Notes under the pieces: generated by a model
What the model saw: the letters and a program-made list of their open reading frames with translations, nothing else
Databases searched by the model: none
Told to the model about the DNA's origin: nothing
Position numbers and translations under genes: made by a program
Shown: positions 54,801-64,000 of the stretch, in pieces
How positions within the stretch are numbered: position 1 is the first letter of the stretch
Layout of the letters: each line of letters begins with the position of its first letter
DNA from: Sceloporus undulatus
Lineage: Eukaryota > Chordata > Lepidosauria > Squamata > Phrynosomatidae
Direction of reading: 5' to 3'
Assembly (NCBI RefSeq): GCF_019175285.1
Contig: NC_056530.1
Span: 6,064,392 to 6,128,391 of the forward strand
DNA length: 64,000 bases

Positions 54801-55223
54801 ATCCTTCTTGCACTTCTCTGAACCATTTGTGTATATCCTTCTTAAAAAGAAGCACCCAAAACAGAGACCTAACCAATGCAGAATATAGTGAGACTATAAC
54901 TTCCCTCAACTTGGAAACTATGCTTCTATTAATGCACACTAGAAAGGCATTCTCCTTTACCACAGTACCACACTGCTGGTTGATACTGATCTTATTATCA
55001 ACAACAATCTTAAGATCTTCACATGTAGTACTGCTAAGCCATGCATGTCCCCCCTATGCCTGTGCATCTGGTTTTTGTGGCCTAAATGTAGGATTTTGCA
55101 TTTGCCTCTGTTGAATTTCATTTTATTGATTTTTGCCCAATTTTCTAGTTTATCAACATCCATTTGAATTGTGTTCCTGTCTTCCAATGTGTTAGTCACC
55201 CCTCCCAGTTTTGTATCATCTGC

Positions 55224-56010
55224 TGTCCTGCCCTGCTTCCAGCGCATGAAAATGGACTCTGACTTGACTGGAAGCATACCTGACAGATGGCCATCCAGCT
55301 TCTGCTTAAAGACCTCCAAAGAAGGAGACTCCACTACACTCCGAGGGAGTGTGTTCCACTGTCCAACAGCCCTTACTTGTCAGGAAGTTCCTCCTAATGT
55401 TGAGGTGGAATCTCTTTTTCTGTAGCTTGCATCCATTGTTCCAGGTCCTCTTCTCTGGAGCAGTAGAAAAAAAGCTTGTTCCTTCCTCAATATGACATCC
55501 CTTCAAATATTTAAACAGGGCTGTCATATCTCCTCTTAACCTTCTCTTCTCCAGGCTAAACATCCCCAGCTCCCTAAGTCATTCCTTATAGGGCATGGTT
55601 TCCAGACCCTTCACCATTTTAGTCGCCCTCCTTTGGACACGCTCCAGTTTAGGAAGCAGCAATTAATTATGCATCAGCTGCACTGAGCTACTGATCTATA
55701 AATTCCCAGCCCTGCCCTCCAGGAGTTGTCAGAGATTATCTGATCTACCTGGCTCCCTGTTATGCTTGACCTGGACTGTGTGTGTGGACTCCGGATGCCA
55801 TGTACCTGACCTGGACTGTGTTGACTTAGGCTGTTGTTTACCTGACTTGGACATTGCTGAACTCTGTTTAGGACTTGGGGCTTCTATTTACTAAAGTAAA
55901 GTAAGTGCTGAATTGTAAGCTACTCTGTGACTGTGCTTGATCATTAGCTGTTGGCTATCAGCTGTTCATCAATCAGCCTTTGGCTAGTTGCCTGGACTAT
56001 GTTTGGGACA
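55224..56010. mobile_element. Solo-LTR-like fossil with nested CR1 piece
   Basis: The insertion starts TGTCC and ends GGGACA (LTR-like TG...CA inverted ends). It is flanked by TCTGC-like and TCTAC pentamers and lies between two consecutive parts of the old CR1. A CR1 3' piece (about 55285-55648, antisense) sits inside. No internal retroviral or Gypsy coding region is present. The family cannot be named; it is an old, broken remnant. Confidence 0.5.
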
Positions 56011-56689
56011 TCTACAAACTTGATAAAGGATTCCCACCATCCCATTATCTCAGCCAGTAATAAAAATGTTGAAGAGTAATGGCCTTGGGACAGAACCCTG
56101 AGGCATTATTGCACTTAAGGCCTCTTTCCAGTTTGAAGCACAGTCACTGTTGACAAATCCTTGAGCACAGTTTTATAATCAGTTATGGATCCATCTGTTA
56201 GTGTTTCTGTTAATTCCGTATTTTGTCAGTTTGCTAATCAAAATATTATCAGGGACCTTATCAAATGCTTTGCTGAAATCCAGATAAATGACATCCATAG
56301 CATTCCCACCATCTACTAAACTAGTGACCTGACTGAAAAAAAGATACAAGATTAGTTTGGGAGGATTAATAATAACAACAACAACAACAACAACTTTATT
56401 ACAGCCATTTGGCCAGCACAGTTTGGGAGGATTTGTTCTTGACAAACCCACGGTGGCCTGTAGTTTCCTTGATCATCATTTTTAGCTCCATTTGTGTGGA
56501 TTGCAGCTCTGAGAATTCCACTGTTGCTGTACATGGTATGGGAGAAAGCACCATTTTTCTGTCTATTCCGGTGGCAAAATATCTTCAGCCTATCCTGAGA
56601 TAATGAAGAGAAAAGTGGTGGTGGGATAAAGTTTATCTGTTGTGTAGAAAATGAAATTGTGTATATTTAATTGTATATAATTTAATTGT

Positions 56690-56829
56690 AGTTTGTTGTG
56701 GCAAAAGAACTCTCTAACAGAGAAGGCTAAATATCTCACAAAACTACAGTTCCCTGAATTTGATAGCATTGAGCCATGGCAATTAAAGTGGTGTTGAACT
56801 AGATTATTTCTGTAGTGCAGATGCAGCCC
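56690..56829. mobile_element. Partial 'CTGCAGAAATAATCC' MITE
   Basis: The right half only: AACTACAGTTCCCTGAATTT, GAGCCATGGCAATTAAAGTG and terminus TAGTGCAGATGCAGCCC. Confidence 0.65.
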
Positions 56830-57920
56830 AAATCAGTTTTATTTGAAATAAGAACAGCATTCTAGGTGAAACATTCATTTTTATCATTGGAATTGTTCCC
56901 AACGGTGGCACGTCTCATATCCTGGCTAACTTCAGTTCAGGAACACAATCTTCAGCAGTTTCAGAAAGCATATTCAGAAACCGACTGAAGCTATTCACAG
57001 CGTAGCAATGTTGTCAGAACTGAATCAATGTCGGTTGCACTTGACAGTATAGTAAAAGCACATAGCAAATCAAATGTTTTCATGTGCTGATTTGCCATTT
57101 GTCTTAAAAATATTTCTCTTCCCAGGACTACCCCCTCTTTTCCTTTCTGTATGAAGCCTTTATATTCATACAGTATTTTATATGTTGTATTTTTAGTCAA
57201 CATCAGTCTTATGTTCATGTATCTTAAAACCTGCCGAGTCACCAGACTGTTTTAATTTCCCCATCAATTGTTTTGTACACTTCAAAGGATTTTCTTGTGT
57301 TATCAGCAAGTCCTTAGCAAATGTCCTGAGCTTGTACACTTCAAGCATCAAAATAAACAAAAGTGGTGACAATAAAGTGACTATAATTTCTATAAAGTGT
57401 AAACTGATCTAATCAGTTTAATAAAGTTGTTCCCAAAACTCATCTCTTTCCACAGTTTAAATAGAAAAGTTCAGTTTATGTTATCAAAGGCCTTTTCTGC
57501 ATTTGAAAAAATCAATATGGCTTCTTTTGCATTGTGTTTATAAGGTATCCCAATACGTCCAACACATTTCTGATGTTATCCCATTATTGTTTTTAGGTAG
57601 AAATCTGCACTGGTCCCCATGTATAAAATACTGAAGGATGATTTTCATTTTTTGGCCAAAATCATTGTAAGCAGCTTATAATTATTACTGAATAAAAATA
57701 TTCTATAGGTTTTTTGTTAATGTTAAAACCGGTCTTTTTGGCATTAGTGCTACATTTGCCTCCTTCCACCTATCAGGAATCATCCCACTCTGCAGAATAA
57801 AGTTCATTGTCTGTTGTAATGAGACAGCTGGAAGCCAGAAAAGGGTGCTCCGGAGAAGGAGCCAGAGGAGCGCGCCTCTGTCTCCTCCTCGCAGCCTTTT
57901 CCCATCCTCAGAGACTGGTG
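56830..57920. other. AT-rich interval, nothing firm
   Basis: 57420-57840 on the + strand resembles antisense LINE text (TTATCAAAGGCCTTTTCTGC, TCAGGAATCATCCCACTCTG), possibly an L1 ORF2 stretch (AFEKAFDK region), but too degenerate for a firm call. The rest shows no gene. Confidence 0.35.
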
Positions 57921-57924
57921 TAGT

Positions 57925-58050
57925 CTCCTTTTTTGGAGGTTTTTAAACAGAGGCTGGATGGCCATCTGTCAGAGGTGTTTTTACTGTGCTTTCCAGCATG
58001 GCAGGGAGTTGGTCTGGATGGCCCTTGTGCTCTCTTCCAACTCTGATTCT
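57925..58050 (+). mobile_element. CR1 3'-end fragment
   Basis: GAGGTTTTTAAACAGAGGCT, GGATGGCCATCTGTCAGAGG and CTCTTCCAACTCTGATTCTA are consensus CR1 3' text, 5' truncated. Confidence 0.8.
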
Positions 58051-58234
58051 ATGTAGCATCAACTGACAACAGAAGTAACATCTGGGATAAAATGTAGGCC
58101 TGTTACTCTAACATCATCACCTTTATTCTTCTGTGCGATTTTTAATATCTTTGCCTAAGGAAGAAGCCAGTAAAGCTCCAAAAGCTTGCTTGATATATTT
58201 TATGCATTTTATCTGGACCAAAAAAGGTATCACT

Positions 58235-58467
58235 GGCCTCTTACAGACTGGCAAAATAAAGCTGCTTCGGGTCTCTTTGGAGCTATGCTGTTTAAATGAT
58301 GCAAGTATCCTAAGAATCCGGAAGCCGCGCCAAAGCTGCACTCCAGTGCTTAGGAATGGAGTATGGCTTTGGTGCGACCTCCGGACTCTTAGGACCCATG
58401 CATCATTTAAATAGCATACCTCCAAAGAGACCCGAAGCAGCTTTATTTTGGCAGTCTGTAACAGGCC
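58235..58467. mobile_element. Harbinger-like MITE, TSD ACT
   Basis: The ends GGCCTCTTACAGACTGG and, inverted, CAGTCTGTAACAGGCC are flanked by ACT (58232-58234, 58468-58470). The arms (AAAGCTGCTTCGGGTCTC and its partner) pair for about 100 bp each. It splits a family-C repeat (58123-58234 and 58471 on). TIR and target resemble the element at 20075. Confidence 0.85.
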
Positions 58468-58691
58468 ACTGTTTTGTAGACATAGGGTGGCACTGTTAGT
58501 TTGCAAGTCTCTTTCAGGATAAGGCCTCTTGGGCTGCAATCATATTTTCATTTAGCTTGGAGCATTTCCCACTCAGCAGGATGGCTGTTTCTTTGGAGTA
58601 GATATGTATAGAATTTAATTGCATTACTGTATCAATACTGGTTATTCTATTTATTTCTTACATCTATAGCCCACCATTTCTTCGTGGAACT

Positions 58692-59871
58692 CAGGGGTAG
58701 GCAACCTTTTTGAGCTGGGGGCCGGGGTGGTGTCCCCCAGACAACGGGGGGGGGGGGAGCCAAAAAAATAAGTAATTAAATAATTAAATAATATAGGACA
58801 ACATTTTCAAATGTAGGATACATTTTTAAAAAATGGAGGACATGCGAAAAAATTTGATGATTTTTAAAAAATGTTAATATAAATGCATGTTTCTTAGGCA
58901 TGATCAAAATGGAGGACATTTGGGCCTCAGAAGCTGGCTGATATCAATATCGCCATCACCATCATCATCATCACTATCATTGTTAAAGCAGACCTTTTAG
59001 CATTAAAAGCACCGAAAATACACAGAAATGCACTTTGGAAAGTCACATTGTCTCACCTTCAGAAAGAGTGAGTGCATGTCTCAGAAACTGACATATCATC
59101 ATCATCACCACTATCATTGTTAAAACAAAGCAGACCTGTACAAATGGAATGGAAATCCTCCTCCTCCTCCTGCTACTCTTCTTCTTCCTCCTCCTCCTGC
59201 TCCTTCCTTCCTCCCTCCCTCCTCTTCCTCCTTCTTCCTCCTCCCTCCTCCTCCCTCCTCCTTCCTTCCCCCCTCCACCTCCTGCTCCTTCCTTCTTCCT
59301 CCTCCTCTTCCTCCGCCCCCTTCCTGCCCTCCCCGTGGCTGTGAGGCAGCTGTGGGAAGGGAGGGAAGGAGGAGGAGGCGACCCCCACCCCCTTCCTGCC
59401 CTCCCTGCGGCTGTGAGGCAGCTGTGGGAAGGGAGGGAAAGGGCAGGAGGTGACCCCCGCCCCTTTCTACCCTCCCTGCGGCTGTCAGGCAGCCGCGGGA
59501 GGGGCGGGAAGGAGGAGGTGGACCCCCGCCCCCTTCATGCCTTGCCCGAGAAGGAGCTCCTCCTCTTGAGGCTGGCTGGCCAATGGGGTCAGGCTGGAGC
59601 TCCAACAGCCCACCCCCTGCCAGCAGCCATTGGCCAGCCAACCCCAGGAGGAGAAACTCCTCCTATTTAGCCCTGCGTGTGGCCCTGCAGGCGCGTGCAG
59701 GGCTACAGGAAGGCGCAGGTGGCGGCGGTGGCACACTGTCTGCGGCCCGCCTTCCTCGGCGCCGGTGCCGCGGTATCACCTGCGGCAATCGGCGGCAGCA
59801 CCAGGCTGGGGGCGGTCCTGCCACCTCCGCAGGCTGGATGTGGCCTGCGGGCCGGGGGTTGCCGACCCCTG
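58692..59871. mobile_element. hAT non-autonomous element, 1.18 kb, perfect 8-bp TSD
   Basis: It starts CAGGGGTAGGCAACCTTTTT and ends GGGGGTTGCCGACCCCTG, with GTGGAACT on both sides (58684-58691, 59872-59879). The interior has AT-rich text, a 180-bp CT-rich tract (about 59155-59330), a tandem GC-rich unit (GGCTGTGAGGCAGCTGTGGG, about 80 bp, three to four copies at 59335-59505) and a GC-rich right end. No transposase frame. Long frames on both strands (173 codons each) are low-complexity translations. Confidence 0.9.
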
Positions 59872-60579
59872 GTGGAACTCAAGCAGAGCTACATGGCTGT
59901 CTCTCCCACTTTTGATTCTTGTAACAACTTCATGAAGCCCTGTAGCCCTGCAGGCAGTGATAGCTCATAGTTATGCATGAGTTTTAGGGTTCATTGGGAT
60001 CTCCTGAGCCCTAATAGTCCAATGTATTTTAAGAGGACCAAGTTGTGGAAGGAAGCTTTAAGTTTGCCTTAATTTACAAAACACTTTTTTTTTAGCCAGA
60101 GCATCAAAGCTTTACTTGCACAGCAGTTGGCAGAAGCAGGTATTTAACAGCTTTGTCCTTACCAATCCATTCCCCGTTCCTCTCCTAGGCCTTTTGCTTA
60201 AAGTTTAAACCATGACCAAGTCAAAATTAGTTATTGTCTGGTGGCCTAGCCAAAGTGAATTGTAAATCACTTCTAAGAAGAAGCCTTGCTTACAGCTTCT
60301 GGGCAATGTAACCACAAGGGAATCTTAATGTGAGGAAGAGATAGGTCTCATTAAAAAAAAAAAGACTGGCAAATGAAAACTCATGTGGTGAATTAAACTC
60401 AGAGGCAAAGCTCAATGAGTTACATCCAGAGGTGTGGAAAAGGAGGAATGAGTTTCACTTCTAGATTATCTTATTTTTTTTCTATGAAAATCTGAATTGC
60501 ATTAAAGAGGATAGTGTTCTCAGGAATGGATATCTGAACAGCTTGTAAGAAATGTGGTGAGGGGGCTGTGGGACTTTAC

Positions 60580-60812
60580 TCAGTGTGGTGTAGTAGGACT
60601 ACAACAGATTGTTGGGCCAGAACCCTGGGGGTGAGGGTTGGAAACCTCTCTCGGCCATACAATCTCTCTCTCTGGGCAAGTCATGCCCTCTCAGCCTCAG
60701 AATAAGGGAAAGACAAATCCTCTCCCAACAAATTTTGTCAAGATAACCCTGTGATAGGTTCACTTTAGGGTTGCTGTAAGTTGTAAGTTACTTATATACA
60801 ACAACAACAGAT
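60580..60812 (+). repeat. tRNA-derived CORE/MIR-like SINE
   Basis: GTGTGGTGTAGTAGGACTAC head, TCTGGGCAAGTCATGCCCTC core and tail TATACAACAACAACAG. Confidence 0.75.
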
Positions 60813-61014
60813 TTCTAGTTGCAGGTTTGTTTGCATTAGAATAGCCATTCTGAGCTCAGGTATTTGTTGAGAACTGGGTCCATTCCAAAGTAAGCGTCTC
60901 AGACTGACACTTGGTGAAAACTAAGGTGAAGTAAGCATTTATGCTTTGAAACAAATAGAAGTGTACCCATCAAAGGGGAAACATATTTGCTTAAATTTTA
61001 CTTTGATAGATTTA

Positions 61015-61135
61015 TTTTATTTTATTTACTTAATTTCTATGCTGCCTTTCTCCCAGAAAGGGACCCAAGGCAGCTTACAAGATAAAAACATCTAAAAAAA
61101 CAAAACATTGCAATAAAAATTTAAAACAATAGATC
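61015..61135. repeat. LINE-tail-derived repeat
   Basis: TTTCTATGCTGCCTTTCTCC and GGACCCAAGGCAGCTTACAA, with a TTTA-rich start, is a common reptile interspersed repeat, probably a 3' LINE tail or the SINE using it. Not resolved further. Confidence 0.45.
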
Positions 61136-61477
61136 TATATTTGGAAGTACTGTAATCATCTATAATGATTATAGATATACAGTTCTTCTCCAATGATGTA
61201 TGTGCTCACTGGTCAGACAGAGTTGTTAAGTGCTTTCCCTTTGTGTGATTTTTGATCTTTAAACTTGACTTGGAGTTGACAGCTATTCAAACAGAAGGCT
61301 ATCATCTCTAAAGTTGGTCATATGGCCCATCCTATCCCCTTTTCACACCAGTTATCACTATTCCAGTGATTAAACCAGCATGTTTTTATACGTGCTTTAA
61401 TTAAATCGGTTTTAATTAAATATTAATTAATTAATCTAACTATTCTCGGGCAGAGAAATTTAGGTTAAAAAACTGAC

Positions 61478-62050
61478 CCCAAAAACCTGAGTCGACTTAT
61501 CCACGGGTCAATGCAAGTTCTGTACCTTAACTCATATATACAGTCGGCCCTCCGTTTTCACGGGGAATCCGTTCTGGACCACCACCACCCCCCATGAAAA
61601 TGGAGACTCACCAATATTCAAACCCTATAGGCTTCAATAGAGTAGAAGGGGGTCAGTGCTTCCAGGGCAGATTAATGTCTTACCTTTCACCAGGGGGTGG
61701 ATATATAGTTGCCCTCTGTGAATATTCAAGACCACGGATCTCAACTCCGTGAGAATGGAAGGACAACCGTAAATCCATCCCTTGGTGAAAGGCAAGAGTT
61801 TAATCTGCCCTGGAACCATTGACCCCCTTCTACTCTCTCATCCATTCAGCCTTTAGTATGAGTACAAATAGTTATGCCTGCTTTAATTTTGTAAGTTCTT
61901 TGGCATTGTTTTCCTTTGCTTCGCCCTTTACATCTTTCATTGCATGCCCCTAAGTGTTACCCTCGACATATCAAAATCCATAATTTTGGCCCCCAAACCT
62001 GCTCTCAACTTATATATGAGGTTGAGTTATAGTCGAGTATATACGGTACT
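61478..62050. mobile_element. 'TATAAGTCGACCT' element, inverted copy with nested MITE
   Basis: The left (GAGTCGACTTATCCACGGGT) and right (CAACTTATATATGAGGTTGA...GAGTATATACGGTA) ends are the reverse of the copy at 50997. A MER2/Tigger-like piece is nested at 61541-61769. Confidence 0.65.
61541..61769. mobile_element. Tigger/MER2-like MITE, TSD TA
   Basis: It starts CAGTCGGCCCTCCGTTTTCA after TA and ends GGAAGGACAACCG before TA. Its inner segment 61634-61700 is the reverse complement of 61773-61845 just outside, so the nested unit carries or caused a local inverted duplication. Confidence 0.65.
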
Positions 62051-62859
62051 TCATCACATAGTGTTATTTTTAAGGGTTTTCTGTAGAAATACTGTAGGGG
62101 CATTCAACGGAAAGTAGAAATGGCATTCAATGTTTGGTATAAAGCAACTGCTGAGTATAATGATTGGAAATGAACTTGTAATTTTTTAAAATGAATACTA
62201 TGACTTTCCATAAAGAACAGGAATATGTCTTAACAAATAATAACTCATTCTTCCCCTTTGACAATTTTTATACCGCAGGATTAGGGAGAGAAATATATGT
62301 GAATGGGATACATTCTGGCAGATATCCTAATAAGAGTGAGATCCCTGGCATTATCCCTGCATTTTTTGGCTATGGTAATGACAGCAGATTTGTTATGAAA
62401 ATGGTACTTGGCCTTAATCTTTGCAGATGGCTGGGTTACTTTGATGTGGGGGAAGTATGATGGGAACACCAGGCTGACCTGTAATGCTTCCTTGGGTACA
62501 GGACTAATCTATTTTTTGTGTGTTGCAAAGAAAATTGATGACTTGATATGGGGAGGTAATGGAAATGGCATTGATCAGGCTATTGAGGGATGCAGTGGAA
62601 GGTAGAGAGTGACATTAAGGGAGGAAAAAAGTATTAGCTAGATAAGAAAAGCAGCACTGTCTATAGTAGCCGGAATGACTTTGCTGTGTATTTGATTTAG
62701 TAGAGATTTTAATTCTGAAAGGAGAAATTGTTAGATCTTTGTTGGAAAAAACGTCATTGAACTCTGCTTCTCTAGGTAAACTATTGCCAGGAATTTGAGA
62801 TCTTCTTATGAGACCCTGTTGCATGAAATTAGGTTTGTGGGTCCATGTAACAGGGTTTT
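62051..62859. other. Interval without recognisable features
   Basis: A mildly open frame at 62191-62460 has no known domain. No repeat ends are recognised. Confidence 0.4.
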
Positions 62860-63012
62860 GTTTTAACTGTTTTAAAGCTTCATTGTTTTTAGACTTCTTT
62901 TAGGAGTTTTAAAGGACTATTTTAATGTGTTTAAAAATGTTTTTGTTTCTGTATTGTTTTAATTGATTTGTGTTTATTTATCACCTTGGGACTCCTTATG
63001 GGCAGGGAGGCA
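62860..63012 (+). repeat. L2/CR1-like 3' tail
   Basis: TTTTAATTGATTTGTGTTTA followed by CACCTTGGGACTCCTTATGG resembles the 3' UTR ends of reptile LINEs (CCTTGGG...CTTAT). Only this piece is present. Confidence 0.45.
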
Positions 63013-63024
63013 ATGCAGAAACAC

Positions 63025-63478
63025 TGGGTTTCAGCTGATGTGGGGAGTAGGACTTCCAGAGGACAGAGCTTCCAGGGCAGGGCCAAAGGGTGCCCCCCAC
63101 CTTGTTGTCCTGTTCTGCTCTACTCATGAGTAGGCAGCAGGGAGGGGGACCCTTTCTCCAGTGATAAAGTGTGTGGCTGGAGGACGAGGAGGGCATGCCC
63201 ACCCTTCCCAGCTGCTCTGTTCTGGTTTTTTTTTGCTGGAGAAGAAGCCATGGATGGAGAAGCAAGAGGAATGCACATGTGCCCTTGCAGACTGCTCCAT
63301 CCTAGGCTTTTTCTCTGGATAGTGCAGCCTGTAAGGATGTGGGGGCATGCTTCTCCTTCTCCATCCCAGGCTCTCACAGCAGCCAGGAAGGGGGAAGAGG
63401 GTCGAACCAGGTCTTGCTCCTCTTCTTGATGTTATCCAGCGTGGTGTGTATCCCTCGTACCACCTAGTGACACCACTG
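63025..63478. mobile_element. hAT-like element, one end decayed
   Basis: The right end CCACCTAGTGACACCACTG is a hAT-type terminus (compare CAGTGGCATCGCTAGGG at 2081). An 8-bp repeat AGAAACAC flanks it (63017-63024, 63479-63486), but the left terminus is not a good inverted match. The GC-rich interior resembles the block at 11745-12260 in the CCN intron. Confidence 0.55.
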
Positions 63479-63486
63479 AGAAACAC

Positions 63487-64000
63487 TATTAAATGGTTAT
63501 CAAAGCAAATCTTTTGTTGAATGAATTTTTCTGGCTAGGAAAAAAAAAGACTCATTTTGATTACCTTCACCTGTGGGAAGAGAACTTAAGTACTACAACA
63601 TCATGCAGTAAGGCATGGGGAAAGCCACTAGTCTCCAGCTCCATTTTGAATTTATTTTCTCTTGCAAAAAGGCTCTGAGATTCAGTAGCTGTTGCCAAAG
63701 TTTCTACTGCTACAGTGGCTGCAGAAATTCACTGGTAACTCATTGATAACTCACTGAGCAGTTCATCTCTTTCAGTGGGCCCTTGGAGTAAATACAGAGT
63801 TAGCAATTTGACCTCTGGTGCATTTGTAATGTAGTCAGGACTTTTTGAATTGCTTTTTAACATTTGTAATAGATGTTTGTAATGTTTTAATATTAAACTG
63901 CCCTTCCTAAACCTCTTACAGGCATCTTAAGCATTTGAAAGCTACTTGTAAATACTTTTAAAACCAGTGAGTGAGAAATGGTTATTAGTCCTTAAATTAC
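63487..64000. other. Closing segment without recognisable features
   Basis: AT-rich, no gene or repeat ends recognised. Confidence 0.35.

Larger units (their letters stand above)
54195..56480 (-). mobile_element. Old CR1 LINE relic, interrupted twice
   Basis: The + strand carries antisense CR1 text at 54195-54595, 54813-55223 and 56011-56480. The - strand encodes [20 protein letters not shown] near 56250 and ENWAKINKMKFNRGKCKILHLGH near 55100. The order is correct for one CR1 of a diverged subfamily. The gaps are a family-B insertion and a solo-LTR-like insertion. Confidence 0.75.

Noticed and set aside
59120-59670. Two 173-codon frames, Gly/Glu-rich and Leu/Pro/Ser-rich, on opposite strands
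   Set aside because: Low-complexity CT tract and GC-rich tandem repeats inside the hAT element.

Overview
This is about 64 kb of a vertebrate nuclear genome, most likely a squamate reptile (lizard-like). The reasons are a CCN-family growth-factor gene with normal vertebrate introns, a nucleoplasmin-3 retrocopy, and a mixed set of young and old non-LTR retroelements (CR1, L2, L1, RTE/BovB, Penelope-like relics). There are also tRNA- and 5S-derived SINEs and many hairpin DNA transposons. No bacterial-style operon or CRISPR is present. Most long open frames are translations of repeats.

Layout. 1-4.8 kb: gene-poor, with hairpin MITEs, a hAT-like element (2081-2651) and an L1 ORF2 3' relic (2.66-3.85 kb). 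4.8-14.2 kb: a CCN-family gene on the + strand. Four coding exons are recognised (5602-5815, 10005-10256, 11035-11297, 12655-12966). They carry IGFBP, VWC, TSP1 and CT cystine-knot modules, join without a break, and add up to 346 residues plus stop. The signal-peptide exon was not found. The introns hold a CR1 (6897-8705) split by a TA-flanked MITE. 14.3-23.4 kb: stacked SINEs, CR1 and L2 tails, and two compact inverted-repeat retroelements with hammerhead-ribozyme-like cores and 13-bp target duplications. 23.4-24.8 kb: a full-length intronless NPM3 retrocopy with an intact 165-codon frame, inserted in a SINE with a perfect 16-bp target duplication.

24.8-34.7 kb: gene-poor. A 2.2-kb DNA element carrying an 88-bp minisatellite splits an L1-type ORF1 relic on the - strand. 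34.8-38.3 kb: a nearly complete L2-clade LINE with an unbroken 881-codon endonuclease/reverse-transcriptase frame. 38.95-39.21 kb: a GC-rich promoter-like segment with two consensus CRE sites, a CCAAT box, a GC/KLF box and a splice-donor-like GT, but no recognisable gene after it. 40-64 kb: mostly nested repeats. These include CR1s, a BovB piece, an L2 split by a 1-kb palindromic-ended element, two hAT elements with perfect 8-bp target duplications, a Harbinger-like MITE, minisatellites and a solo-LTR-like fossil.

Two units can be called real or potentially functional host coding sequence: the CCN gene (a secreted matricellular protein) and the NPM3 retrocopy (a nuclear histone-chaperone fold). 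They share no evident pathway and are probably neighbours by chance. All family names come from reading translations and motifs by eye; no database search was run.
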